A stretch of 64,000 nucleotides of DNA, from contig NZ_JAJNCY010000001.1 in assembly GCF_021026335.1 (NCBI RefSeq), positions 496,001-560,000 on the forward strand, in the 5' to 3' direction. Below, piece by piece: positions 7,804-15,240 of the stretch. A program made the translations under genes and the position numbers. The notes below the pieces were generated by a model. It worked only from the letters and a program-made list of their open reading frames with translations, was not told where the DNA came from and did not search any database. This DNA comes from Rhizobium sp. C1 (lineage in GTDB: Bacteria; Pseudomonadota; Alphaproteobacteria; Rhizobiales; Rhizobiaceae). The stretch's first letter is position 1. Each line of letters starts with the position of its first letter.

Positions 7804-9270
7804 ATGGAAAACGCCCCGGATATGGATATTTTCGAGCTCGCACCCGTTGCGATGTGGATCGAGGATTTCAGTGCGGTGCGCGCCCTGTTTCAGGCATGGC
7901 GCGTCGAGGGCGTTGAGGATCTGCGTGCCTTTCTTCAGGCGGATCTGTCGCGGGTTTCGCTTTGCTCCAGCCGTATCGGGATCACGCGGGTGAATGCGAA
8001 GACGCTGGAGCTTTTCGAGGCGCGCGATTTCGATCACCTGAAGGACAATCTCGATCAGGTTTTCCGCGACGACATGCTGGAAAGCCATATCAACGAACTG
8101 GTCGAACTCTGGGAGGGCAGGACTGCCTTTTCCAGCAGCGCCGTGAATTACTCGCTTTCCGGCCGCCGGCTCGATATCCAGCTTCGTGGCTCCGTTCTGC
8201 CGGGACATGAAGACACGCTCGATTGCCTGCTGATGACCACAGAGGATGTCACGGCGCGAGAAGAGGCGCGGCGCGCCGAAGAGCGGCATCGCCGCCACGC
8301 GGAAGGCATTTTTGCGAATTCGCCGGTTTCTCTGTGGATGGAGGATTTCAGTGCCATCCGTCAGCTTCTGGAGCGGGTTCGTTCGAACGGCATCGTGGAT
8401 TTTCGGGTGTTTCTCGATGTCCATCCCGAATTCATCCAGCAATGCATGTCCGAAATCCGGGTTCTCGACGTCAACAAGGCGACAGTCGAACTTTTTGCGG
8501 CGCCGGACCGCGAAACGCTGTTCAAGCGCTTGTCGCATGTCTTCCGCGACGCGATGGAAAAGCCGTTCAAGGAGCAATTGATCGAGCTTTGGGACGGCAA
8601 GCTCCACCAGCATCGCGAGGTGGTCAATTATGCGCTGGATGGCAACGAGCGTCATCTTCTGATGAACTTCTCGGTTCTGCCGGGTCATGAAAGCGACTGG
8701 TCGCTGGTGCAGGTGGCGTTGACCGACATCACCGCGCGCAAGAAGGCCGAAGCCTATCTTGAATATCTCGGCAAGCACGACGTGCTGACCCGGCTGCACA
8801 ATCGCGCCTTCTATACCGATGAACTCAACCGGCTGGAACGCAAGCCCTTACGGCCGATCTCGGCGATCATCATCGACCTCAACGGACTCAAGGAGGCCAA
8901 TGATCAGCTTGGTCACGAGGCCGGCGATGCGCTGCTGCGCCGTTTCGGGGAGGTGCTGAACGGTGTCGCCTCGGCTCCGGTGACGGCCTCACGCATCGGT
9001 GGCGACGAGTTTGCTCTTCTGTTGCCTGGCTCCGATGCGCGCGCCGCCGCCGCGATGGCAGACACGGTGCGAGAGCTTTTGAAGATCAACAATCAATTTT
9101 ACTCGGATGCGCCCATCTCGATGTCTATCGGCTTTGCAACGAGCGAAGCGGGCGAGACGGTGGAATCCGTCATCCGCCGCGCCGACGCGATGATGTTCGA
9201 GGAGAAGCGGGCCTATTATTCCGAGCGTCTGTCAGGCCGCTCAGAAGGTGTGCGTCTGGCGGCCCGATAA
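7804..9270 (+). CDS. Diguanylate cyclase with two tandem PAS-like sensor domains
   Basis: This predicted cytosolic protein (488 aa) would make cyclic di-GMP from GTP. Two homologous sensor repeats (about residues 10-150 and 165-310) each begin with a PV-(A/S)-(M/L)-W-(I/M)-EDFSA motif and share VFRD, ELWEG/ELWDG, VNY and VLPGHE blocks, so they arose by internal duplication. The GGDEF domain follows, with the intact catalytic motif GGDEF at residues 399-403. The usual RxxD inhibitory site just upstream is absent (APVT instead), so product inhibition may be lacking. ATG 7804 (MENAPDMDIFELAP) is chosen over an upstream alternative start. The gene sits on the opposite strand between two methyl-transfer genes. 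Its ligand is unknown. Confidence 0.88.
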   Translation: MENAPDMDIFELAPVAMWIEDFSAVRALFQAWRVEGVEDLRAFLQADLSRVSLCSSRIGITRVNAKTLELFEARDFDHLKDNLDQVFRDDMLESHINELVELWEGRTAFSSSAVNYSLSGRRLDIQLRGSVLPGHEDTLDCLLMTTEDVTAREEARRAEERHRRHAEGIFANSPVSLWMEDFSAIRQLLERVRSNGIVDFRVFLDVHPEFIQQCMSEIRVLDVNKATVELFAAPDRETLFKRLSHVFRDAMEKPFKEQLIELWDGKLHQHREVVNYALDGNERHLLMNFSVLPGHESDWSLVQVALTDITARKKAEAYLEYLGKHDVLTRLHNRAFYTDELNRLERKPLRPISAIIIDLNGLKEANDQLGHEAGDALLRRFGEVLNGVASAPVTASRIGGDEFALLLPGSDARAAAAMADTVRELLKINNQFYSDAPISMSIGFATSEAGETVESVIRRADAMMFEEKRAYYSERLSGRSEGVRLAAR

Positions 9271-9285
9271 GCCGAAAACAGCATA

Positions 9286-9897
9286 TCAGGTCGCAAGATC
9301 CGCAGCGCTTTCGAGCGCGGGCGTCAGGTCGCCATAGCCGGTAAACCGATATTCGTAGGCAAGGCCGAGATAATCGGCCGCCCATTTCGCCTTGGCCTGA
9401 AGGTCTTTATCTTCGGTCTGCGCCAGATAGACGATCTTCTCGTAATTTCCGAAAACCATCGGGATCAGTTCGGGATGCTTGTCGAGCTTCAGCGGTTCGA
9501 TGACGAAGGCTTCGAACTGCCGCGCGATGAGGTCGGTCAGATAGAAGGCCGTGATTTCATCGCCACATTCGGTGAGGAATTTGTCGACGCCGGTGTAGAA
9601 GGCATAGCAATGGGGACCGGCGATCCGCTCGATGCCTTCCTCGGCGCAGATGCGGTCGATTTCGCCCCGCGTACCGCATTCCGCGTAGCCGATGAAGATG
9701 CGTTCGATCCCTTCGGCGCGGGCTTCGGCAATCTTTTCGCGAAGGGCGGGGGCGATCCTGTCGGGGTAGACATGCCATATGGCGGGCAGGCATGTCAGAT
9801 CGACATGCGCGAGCTTGTTCGCCTCGCATATCGCGAGGATTTCGCGCGCGAGAGCTCCGCATGCGATGACCCGAACCTTGCTTTCAGCGGATTTCAT
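9286..9897 (-). CDS. DUF1638 protein of the corrinoid methyl-transfer locus
   Basis: This 203-residue protein belongs to the DUF1638 family by its motifs, a family that recurs beside corrinoid methyltransferases and split methionine synthase genes. Potential metal ligands are conserved-looking: a Cys in VIACGALAREI, a Cys and His in LTCLPAIWHVYPDRI, a Cys in GYAECGTRGEID and a His-Cys pair in AGPHCYAFYTG. The last two motifs look like an active or metal site. The start is ATG 9897 (MKSAESKVRV), since the long frame upstream covers the lipoprotein gene on the other strand. It lies downstream of the corrinoid protein gene with the lipoprotein between them. A role in assembling or maintaining the corrinoid system is plausible but inferred. 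Confidence 0.8.
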   Translation of the reverse strand: MKSAESKVRVIACGALAREILAICEANKLAHVDLTCLPAIWHVYPDRIAPALREKIAEARAEGIERIFIGYAECGTRGEIDRICAEEGIERIAGPHCYAFYTGVDKFLTECGDEITAFYLTDLIARQFEAFVIEPLKLDKHPELIPMVFGNYEKIVYLAQTEDKDLQAKAKWAADYLGLAYEYRFTGYGDLTPALESAADLAT

Positions 9898-9990
9898 TCG
9901 TAATCCTCGGGAACTTCCGCACGAGTCATGCATTATGATGACACCGGCGGGAGCAGCCGGGTCAACATTTTTTACATCAGGGGTGACACC

Positions 9991-10155
9991 ATGTCGAAAT
10001 TCCGTTCGACCGTTTCCATCATCGCAACCGCAACCGCGCTTCTGGCTCTTGCCTCCTGCGCCAACACGATCAAGGGCGTCGGCAAGGATACTGCCGGTGC
10101 GGTGAACGCGACCCAGAGCGCTGCTCACAGCGTCGAACGCGCTGCCAAGAAGTAA
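9991..10155 (+). CDS. Entericidin-like small lipoprotein
   Basis: This is a 54-residue lipoprotein precursor. Residues 1-22 form a signal peptide ending in the lipobox LASC, with lipidation expected at the Cys in ALASCANTIKGVGKD. The mature part is short and Ala-rich, with GVGKDTAGAVN as in entericidin A/B family proteins, which are envelope-stress-linked small lipoproteins. ATG 9991 (MSKFRSTVS) gives a proper signal peptide. A strong intrinsic terminator follows directly, so it is probably monocistronic. It lies on the plus strand between two minus-strand methyl-transfer genes and shows no functional link to them. Confidence 0.82.
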   Translation: MSKFRSTVSIIATATALLALASCANTIKGVGKDTAGAVNATQSAAHSVERAAKK

Positions 10156-10173
10156 GTTCGCTAGCGAATGTGA

Positions 10174-10207
10174 AACGGTCGCTCCCGCAAGAGAGCGACC
10201 GTTTTTG
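10174..10207 (+). terminator. Intrinsic terminator after the entericidin-like gene
   Basis: A perfect 11-bp stem AACGGTCGCTC / GAGCGACCGTT (10174-10184 and 10193-10203) is followed by a T-rich run (TTTTTGTTT). On the minus strand the same hairpin lies just past the stop of the corrinoid protein gene, so it may act in both directions, though the T tract is good only on the plus strand. Confidence 0.85.
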
Positions 10208-10211
10208 TTTG

Positions 10212-10907
10212 TCAGGCGTTCAGGCTGTTGTGCTTGCGCTTGATGAAGTCCTTGGCGGTTTCCACTGCCACGGCCGCATCGCGACAATAGGCGTCGGCGC
10301 CGATCGCCTTGCCGAATTCCTCGTTGAGCGGCGCGCCGCCGACGAGAACGACGAGATCGTCGCGAATGCCCTTTTCTTTCAGTGTATCGATGACAACCTT
10401 CATGTAGGGCATGGTCGTCGTCAGAAGCGCGGACATGCCGAGAATGTCCGGCTGTTCCTTTTCAATGGCTTCCAGATAGGCTTCCACCGCGTTGTTGATG
10501 CCGAGGTCGACGACGTCGAAGCCGGCGCCTTCCATCATCATGCCGACGAGGTTCTTGCCGATGTCGTGGATGTCGCCCTTGACGGTGCCGATGACCATCT
10601 TGCCCTGCTTCGGGGCGTCGGTGGCCGCAAGCAGCGGGCGCAGGATATTCATGCCGGCCTTCATCGCGTTGGCCGAGAGGAGAACTTCCGGCACGAAGAG
10701 AATGCCGTCACGGAAGTCGATGCCGACGATGCGCATGCCCTCGACGAGCGCCTGGGTCAGAACGTCATAGGGCGCCCAGCCGCGATCCAGCAGGATGCGG
10801 GTGGCTTCCTCGATTTCCTCCTTCAGACCGTCGTAAAGGTCGTCATGCATCTGCTGCACGAGTTCTTCGTCGGAAAGCTCGGAAAGAATGATTTCATCGT
10901 CAGACAT
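10212..10907 (-). CDS. Corrinoid (B12-binding) methyl-carrier protein, MtbC/MetH-B12-module type
   Basis: This 231-residue corrinoid protein shuttles methyl groups between methyltransferases. The N-terminal helical cap (about residues 10-95) is followed by a Rossmann B12 domain with the signature GDIHDIGKN, where His114 is the expected lower axial cobalt ligand. Downstream SALLTTTM and VGGAPLNEEF motifs also fit. The N-terminal 35 residues are very acidic (for example SDDEIILSELSDEELVQQ). I chose ATG 10907 (MSDDEII) rather than the upstream frame start at 10940. It is the first minus-strand gene of the methyl-transfer set and the natural partner of the MttB-like, pterin-binding and RACo proteins. 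Confidence 0.92.
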   Translation of the reverse strand: MSDDEIILSELSDEELVQQMHDDLYDGLKEEIEEATRILLDRGWAPYDVLTQALVEGMRIVGIDFRDGILFVPEVLLSANAMKAGMNILRPLLAATDAPKQGKMVIGTVKGDIHDIGKNLVGMMMEGAGFDVVDLGINNAVEAYLEAIEKEQPDILGMSALLTTTMPYMKVVIDTLKEKGIRDDLVVLVGGAPLNEEFGKAIGADAYCRDAAVAVETAKDFIKRKHNSLNA

Positions 10908-11047
10908 GGTCGCTCCCGCTTTGAGATAAGCCTTCGGCATGATTGCGCCGGACCCTTTTATACAGTGTTAGATTAAACTTAGCGTAACGCGCAATCGAAA
11001 GCGACAGCGGTCGCGCCGATCTGCGACGGAAGGCGCGGGCGAGCGCT

Positions 11048-12118
11048 TTAGCGGGCGCGTCTGCGGTCGAATTGCGCGGCCACGACACGGGAAACGATAG
11101 GTCCCAGAAAAAGAACAGAGATGAACCTCGTCATCTGCATGGCCAAGACGAAGGGTTTATCCACCGGTGTCGAGGCTGCGATGATGGCGACGGAATCGGC
11201 TCCGCCGGGGCTGGTTGCAAGGTAGGCGGTCAGGAGGTCCATGTGGCCGAAATGGGCGACGGCGACGGCAAGCAACCCGCACAGAGAAATCAGCAACAGG
11301 ATCGAGATGAACAGGACAGGCAGTGCCTTCAGCGCGTGAATGACGATTTCGCGCGTGAAACGGAAGCCGACATTCCAGCCAAAGAGAACATAGGCAGATG
11401 CGAGCAGCCAGAGCGGCAGGGTGATTGTCACCAGACCTGTCGCATGGCAGGCGATGCCGATGACGATCGGGGCCAGCATGTTGATCGACGGGCGTCTGAG
11501 AAGCCTTGACAAGATCGGGCCACAGGCGGCGATCGCCATCGTGAGGGCGAGGTTCAGCGGGTCGACCGAGGGAAACCATGGTTCCGGAGGCGGCAACTCA
11601 CCCGTCTGCCCGATGACAAGGCGGGCAATCAGCGAGGCGGTCGCGGCCACCATCAGGACACGCAGATATTGCATGAAGGCGACCAGACGGAAATCGGCAC
11701 CCGCTGCCTCGGCCATCAGCACCATGGCGCTGGCTGCTCCCGGCGAGGAACCCCATATGGCTGTCGTGCCGGGCAGGATCTGATATTTGGCCAGCAGCCA
11801 GCCGAAGCCGTAGCTCAAGGCGATCACCGCGAGGACCAGCCCAATGAAAAATAGGCCGTCCTTGGCGATTTCGGCAAAGACCGTGAGCGGCATGCCTCCG
11901 GCAATCATGACGCCGATCATGCCCTGGCAGAAGGCAACCAGCGGAGAGGGCAGGGAAAACTTCCTGCCGCGCGATGCGAGGATCAGCCCCGACAGCATCG
12001 GCCCCAGCAGGAAAACGGCCGGAAGATCCAGAGCGTAGAGCACACCCGTCACGACGGACGTCAGCGCGATGAGCTGGCACCAGTTTCCAATACTATTGAT
12101 GCTGTCGCTTTTGGACAT
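11048..12118 (-). CDS. AbrB-family integral membrane protein (putative transporter)
   Basis: This is a 356-residue polytopic membrane protein with about ten hydrophobic helices and two similar halves. The motifs LLGPMLSGLILASR, TTAIWGSSPGAASAMVLMA and LATSPGGADSVAIIA match the AbrB/AmoA duplicated membrane family, for which transport or ammonia-monooxygenase-related names have been used without firm function. ATG 12118 (MSKSDSINSIGN) is preferred over 12208, whose extension is not membrane-like. It is divergent from the MttB-like gene with a 217-bp spacer. A role in uptake or export of a methylated substrate is conceivable from context only. Confidence 0.8.
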   Translation of the reverse strand: MSKSDSINSIGNWCQLIALTSVVTGVLYALDLPAVFLLGPMLSGLILASRGRKFSLPSPLVAFCQGMIGVMIAGGMPLTVFAEIAKDGLFFIGLVLAVIALSYGFGWLLAKYQILPGTTAIWGSSPGAASAMVLMAEAAGADFRLVAFMQYLRVLMVAATASLIARLVIGQTGELPPPEPWFPSVDPLNLALTMAIAACGPILSRLLRRPSINMLAPIVIGIACHATGLVTITLPLWLLASAYVLFGWNVGFRFTREIVIHALKALPVLFISILLLISLCGLLAVAVAHFGHMDLLTAYLATSPGGADSVAIIAASTPVDKPFVLAMQMTRFISVLFLGPIVSRVVAAQFDRRRAR

Positions 12119-12335
12119 GAGCAGTATATTGTCCTGGGGAGGGCTGGTCTGTCCGCCTCTAGGGCAGCGACCGGGCTCACGCAAGGACGCCGCGACGTAA
12201 AATGCCACTGGCGCCCGCAGAATTTTGCTTCGCGAACAGCGTTGTCAGTGGCGCATTTAGGAATGTCCGGCTAGGGCTATCATCTAAGATCGTTTCTTAT
12301 GGGTCGAAAAGACCGTCATATCGGGTGAGGGAACC
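12119..12335. promoter_or_regulatory. Divergent promoter region, AbrB gene / MttB-like gene
   Basis: This 217-bp spacer holds the promoter of the MttB-like gene and of the AbrB gene. An imperfect inverted repeat flanks a 40-bp core: AAATGCCACTGGCG near 12200 and CAGTGGCGCATTT near 12247. It may be an operator for a regulator encoded elsewhere, as no regulator gene lies nearby. GGGTGAGGGAACC just before ATG 12336 is a plausible ribosome site. Confidence 0.45.
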
Positions 12336-13919
12336 ATGGATCAGGATATCGAACTTGCAGGTGCTGCCGCCGAGGGAGATGGCGGACGGCGGAGCCGTAG
12401 CGCCGGCCGGGGCGCCGCAGCGCGCCGCGCGGCCCGCACGGGTGGCGGTCCGGGTCCCTCGCTTCCCTACATCACCCGCAAGATCCGCGAATACGAGGTT
12501 CTGGACGAGGAAGGTCTGAGCCTGATCGAGAACAACGCAGACCGTGTTCTGGAAGAAATCGGCATCGAGTTCCGTGAGGACGCCGAAGCTCTGGCGCTCT
12601 GGAAGGAAGCCGGCGCAGATGTGCGCGGCGAGCGCGTGCATTTCCCGAAAGGCCTGTGTCGTGAGCTGCTGAAGACCGCACCACGTGAGTTTACCTGGCA
12701 TGCGCGCAACCCGGAGCGCAGCGTTCATGTCGGCGGCAAGGCGACGATCTTCGCGCCGGTTTATGGCCCGCCCTTCGTCCGCGATCTCGAAGGCAACCGC
12801 CGCTATGCGACGATCGAAGATTTCCGCAATTTCGTGAAGCTTGCCTACATGGCGCCGTCGATGCATTCGTCGGGCGGCACGGTCTGCGAGCCGGTGGACA
12901 TCCCGGTCAACAAGCGCCATCTCGACATGGTCTACAGCCATATCAAGTATAGCGACAAGCCGTTCATGGGCTCGGTGACTGCGCCGGAACGCGCGGAAGA
13001 CACGATCGCCATGGCAAAGCTCGTCTTCGGCGACGAGTTTGTCGAAAACAATTGCGTGACGCTGAACCTCATCAACGCCAACTCGCCGATGGTCTTCGAC
13101 GAAACCATGGTCGGCGCGCTGAAGGTCTATGCCCGCCACAACCAGGCTTCGGTGATCTCGCCCTTCATTCTCTCCGGCGCGATGAGCCCGGTGACGGTCG
13201 CCGGTACGCTGACGCAGATCCTCGCTGAAGTTCTGGCCGGAGCTTCCTTCACCCAGCTCATCCGCAAGGGTTCGCCGGTTCTGTTCGGCACGTTTGCGGC
13301 CTCGATCTCGATGCAGTCCGGTGCGCCGACCTTCGGGACGCCGGAACCGTCGCTCGTGTCTTACGGTGCGGCGCAGCTTGCCCGTCGTCTCGGCCTTCCG
13401 TTCCGTACCGGCGGCTCGCTCTGTGCGTCAAAGGTTCCGGATGCGCAGGCCGCGCATGAGAGCGCCAACACGCTCAACATGACGCTGCTGGCCGGCACGA
13501 ATTTCGTGCTGCACGCCGCCGGCTGGCTTGAGGGCGGTCTGGTCTCCTCGTACGAGAAGTTCATGATCGACCAGGACCAACTCGGCATGATGCAGAAGAT
13601 GGCCGAGGGCCTTGATCTCTCCGAAAACGCGCAGGCGCTCGATGCCATCCGCGAGGTCGGTCCAGGCAGCCACTATCTCGGCTGTGCGCATACGCAGGCG
13701 AATTTCCAGACGGCTTTCTATCGTTCGCCGCTGGCCGACAACAATTCGTTCGAGCAGTGGGAAATCGAAGGTTCCAAGCGGATCGAGGAGCGAGCCAATG
13801 CGCTCTGCCGTTCGTGGCTTGAGGCTTACGAAGCCCCGCCGCTTGATCCGGCCATCGACGCGGCGCTGCTCGCCTTCATCCAGCAGAAGAAGGACTCGGT
13901 TCCTGACGCCTTCACCTGA
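12336..13919 (+). CDS. MttB-superfamily corrinoid-dependent methyltransferase (non-pyrrolysine)
   Basis: This 527-residue member of the trimethylamine methyltransferase superfamily (PF06253) is expected to demethylate a quaternary or tertiary amine onto the corrinoid protein. Family blocks include YITRKIREYEVLDEEGLSLIE, HARNPERSVHVGG, APVYGPPFVRDLEG, MHSSGGTVCEP and GGSLCASKVPDAQAAHESANT. There is no in-frame TAG codon, so it is a non-pyrrolysine enzyme. Characterised relatives use glycine betaine, proline betaine or carnitine, and the substrate cannot be chosen from sequence. Residues 14-40 are an Arg/Gly/Ala-rich tail (GDGGRRSRSAGRGAAARRAA) unlike the conserved core. The TGA stop is followed in frame by 47 more open codons (separate entry). 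Confidence 0.9.
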   Translation: MDQDIELAGAAAEGDGGRRSRSAGRGAAARRAARTGGGPGPSLPYITRKIREYEVLDEEGLSLIENNADRVLEEIGIEFREDAEALALWKEAGADVRGERVHFPKGLCRELLKTAPREFTWHARNPERSVHVGGKATIFAPVYGPPFVRDLEGNRRYATIEDFRNFVKLAYMAPSMHSSGGTVCEPVDIPVNKRHLDMVYSHIKYSDKPFMGSVTAPERAEDTIAMAKLVFGDEFVENNCVTLNLINANSPMVFDETMVGALKVYARHNQASVISPFILSGAMSPVTVAGTLTQILAEVLAGASFTQLIRKGSPVLFGTFAASISMQSGAPTFGTPEPSLVSYGAAQLARRLGLPFRTGGSLCASKVPDAQAAHESANTLNMTLLAGTNFVLHAAGWLEGGLVSSYEKFMIDQDQLGMMQKMAEGLDLSENAQALDAIREVGPGSHYLGCAHTQANFQTAFYRSPLADNNSFEQWEIEGSKRIEERANALCRSWLEAYEAPPLDPAIDAALLAFIQQKKDSVPDAFT

Positions 13920-14063
13920 AGCGAGCCCGCAGCCAGGGAGCAAGGCGCGGCGGCCCATGTGACGGAGATGATCCAGCGCGCCGTCTGGCGGCCGCATTAT
14001 CAGGAATTGCGCGATCGGGCGCTGCTCGATCAGGCGAGGAAGATTAAAGAGGGCGGGCAGTGA
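13920..14063 (+). other. In-frame open extension after the MttB-like stop codon
   Basis: Reading on in the same frame past the TGA at 13917-13919 gives 47 sense codons, then TGA at 14061-14063, which overlaps the ATG of the next gene. The peptide includes HVTEMIQRAVWRPHYQEL and RDRALLDQARKIKEGGQ, which look like real amphipathic helix sequence, and the reading frame ends coupled to the downstream gene. It could be a remnant of a lost gene, a separate short ORF (GTG or ATG starts near 13959-13968), or a readthrough tail. None of these is proven. Confidence 0.4.
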
Positions 14064-14740
14064 TGTCCGCCTTCGGCCTTTTGACGACGCTTGACGCCGA
14101 CCTTGAGCCCTCCGGGATCAGGACGCGCGGTGTTGTAACATTCGCGGAAGGCGAGGGGCCGGCGCTGCCGGATGGAAGACCGGTGGGGAGCATGGTCCTG
14201 CTCGGCAATGTGGGCGGCTCGATCTGGCCGGCCTTTTCTGCGTGGCGCAAGTCTTACCGAGGCGCGGATCCGCTGGATGCCTGGTCGAAGTCCATCATCG
14301 ACCCGGTCGCTGCAAGGTTTGGAGCGACGGCCTTCTATCCGTCCGATCAGCCCTATATGCCGTTCCAGCAATGGGCGATGCGTGCGGAAGGTCTGAGAGC
14401 TTCACCGCTCGGGATCCTTGTTCATCCGGACTATGGGTTGTGGCATGGCTATCGCGGGGCGCTTGCCTTCCGGGAGGGGTGCGATGCGCCTGCCTTCACG
14501 CCTGCTGTGTCACCCTGCGAAACGTGTCTTGAGAAGCCCTGTCTCTCAGCCTGTCCGGCGCAGGCCATTTCGCTGGCGGGATTTGCCGTCGATCCGTGCC
14601 GAAGCCATCTGGCGTCCGAAGCGGGACGGTGGAGCTGCATGGCGTCAGGTTGCATAGCGCGCAATGCCTGTCCGGTCGGTGCAGGCCATCGCTACCCTCC
14701 AGAGCAGCTAGCCTTCCATATGGACGCGCTGTTTTCCTGA
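14063..14740 (+). CDS. Double-cluster ferredoxin-like iron-sulfur protein of the methyl-transfer locus
   Basis: This 225-residue protein has an unassigned N-terminal half and a C-terminal region with eight cysteines at 152, 155, 160, 164, 179, 192, 197 and 203. The first four read C-x2-C-x4-C-x3-C-P, and the second group has wider spacing ending C-P. Two [4Fe-4S] clusters are likely, although the spacing is not the standard bacterial ferredoxin motif. The N-terminal half, with PSDQPYMPFQQWAMRAEGL and SPLGILVHPDYGLWHGYRGA, is somewhat reminiscent of QueG-type or reductive-dehalogenase iron-sulfur proteins. ATG 14063 overlaps the preceding stop by one base, after the MttB-like gene. A job as electron donor to RACo or to MetV is a reasonable guess. 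Confidence 0.7.
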   Translation: MSAFGLLTTLDADLEPSGIRTRGVVTFAEGEGPALPDGRPVGSMVLLGNVGGSIWPAFSAWRKSYRGADPLDAWSKSIIDPVAARFGATAFYPSDQPYMPFQQWAMRAEGLRASPLGILVHPDYGLWHGYRGALAFREGCDAPAFTPAVSPCETCLEKPCLSACPAQAISLAGFAVDPCRSHLASEAGRWSCMASGCIARNACPVGAGHRYPPEQLAFHMDALFS

Positions 14741-14744
14741 CTCC

Positions 14745-15089
14745 TCAAGCCTTCGGCCAGGCCTTGTCCAGTCCGCCGGATTTCGAGAGACCTTCGCGGA
14801 AGGCCGCATAGGCTGGATGCTGGCTGGAGCGGGCGATTTCCATGAGACGGATCTGCAGGCGTGCGGGTGCGTTCGCCCCCAGCCATTCGCCGGCGCGTGA
14901 CAGTTTCAGCGAATTGAGAAAACGCGCTTCGGCCGCCGCATTGACGAAATGCGTGATGCCGTCGAGCAGCGCATCGTCCTGTGCCGAGTTTTCAAGCACC
15001 AACTGTAGCCAGACCTTGTCCTGATCATCGAGGCCGGAAAGCTTGCCCGATACGGTTTCGCTGTCGGGAAAATTGGCCTTGGCATTCAT
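14745..15089 (-). CDS. Hypothetical protein (114 aa)
   Basis: This is a 114-residue soluble, mostly helical protein that I do not recognise. It starts MNAKANFPDSETVSGKL and contains LVLENSAQDDALLDGITHFVNAAAEARFLNSL. There is no signal peptide, membrane segment or known motif. ATG 15089 is chosen because the longer frame to 15191 is not protein-like. It is convergent with the ferredoxin-like gene (4 bp between stops) and divergent from the first glycosyltransferase-like gene, and there is no terminator between the converging ends. Confidence 0.6.
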   Translation of the reverse strand: MNAKANFPDSETVSGKLSGLDDQDKVWLQLVLENSAQDDALLDGITHFVNAAAEARFLNSLKLSRAGEWLGANAPARLQIRLMEIARSSQHPAYAAFREGLSKSGGLDKAWPKA

Positions 15090-15240
15090 TGTCTGCTGTC
15101 TCGCGTTTCGAATCGATGGGACGACGCGCATCATATGTTGAGTGAGCCCGCTTCGCATCCCCCCCATTTGAACCAGCTGATCAGAACACATTAAGAATCG
15201 CTAATGTTTTTATGTAAGAATCCTATTAAGAAAGCTGTTC

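Noticed and set aside
12336-13919. Pyrrolysine-type trimethylamine methyltransferase
   Set aside because: I looked for an in-frame TAG and found none, and no pyl genes are in the window. The gene belongs to the non-pyrrolysine branch, so a trimethylamine substrate should not be assumed.
13917-13919. Selenocysteine at the TGA of the MttB-like gene
   Set aside because: Family members end near this point, no SECIS-like hairpin was evident directly after it, and no sel genes are in the window. Kept only as an open readthrough or remnant question.
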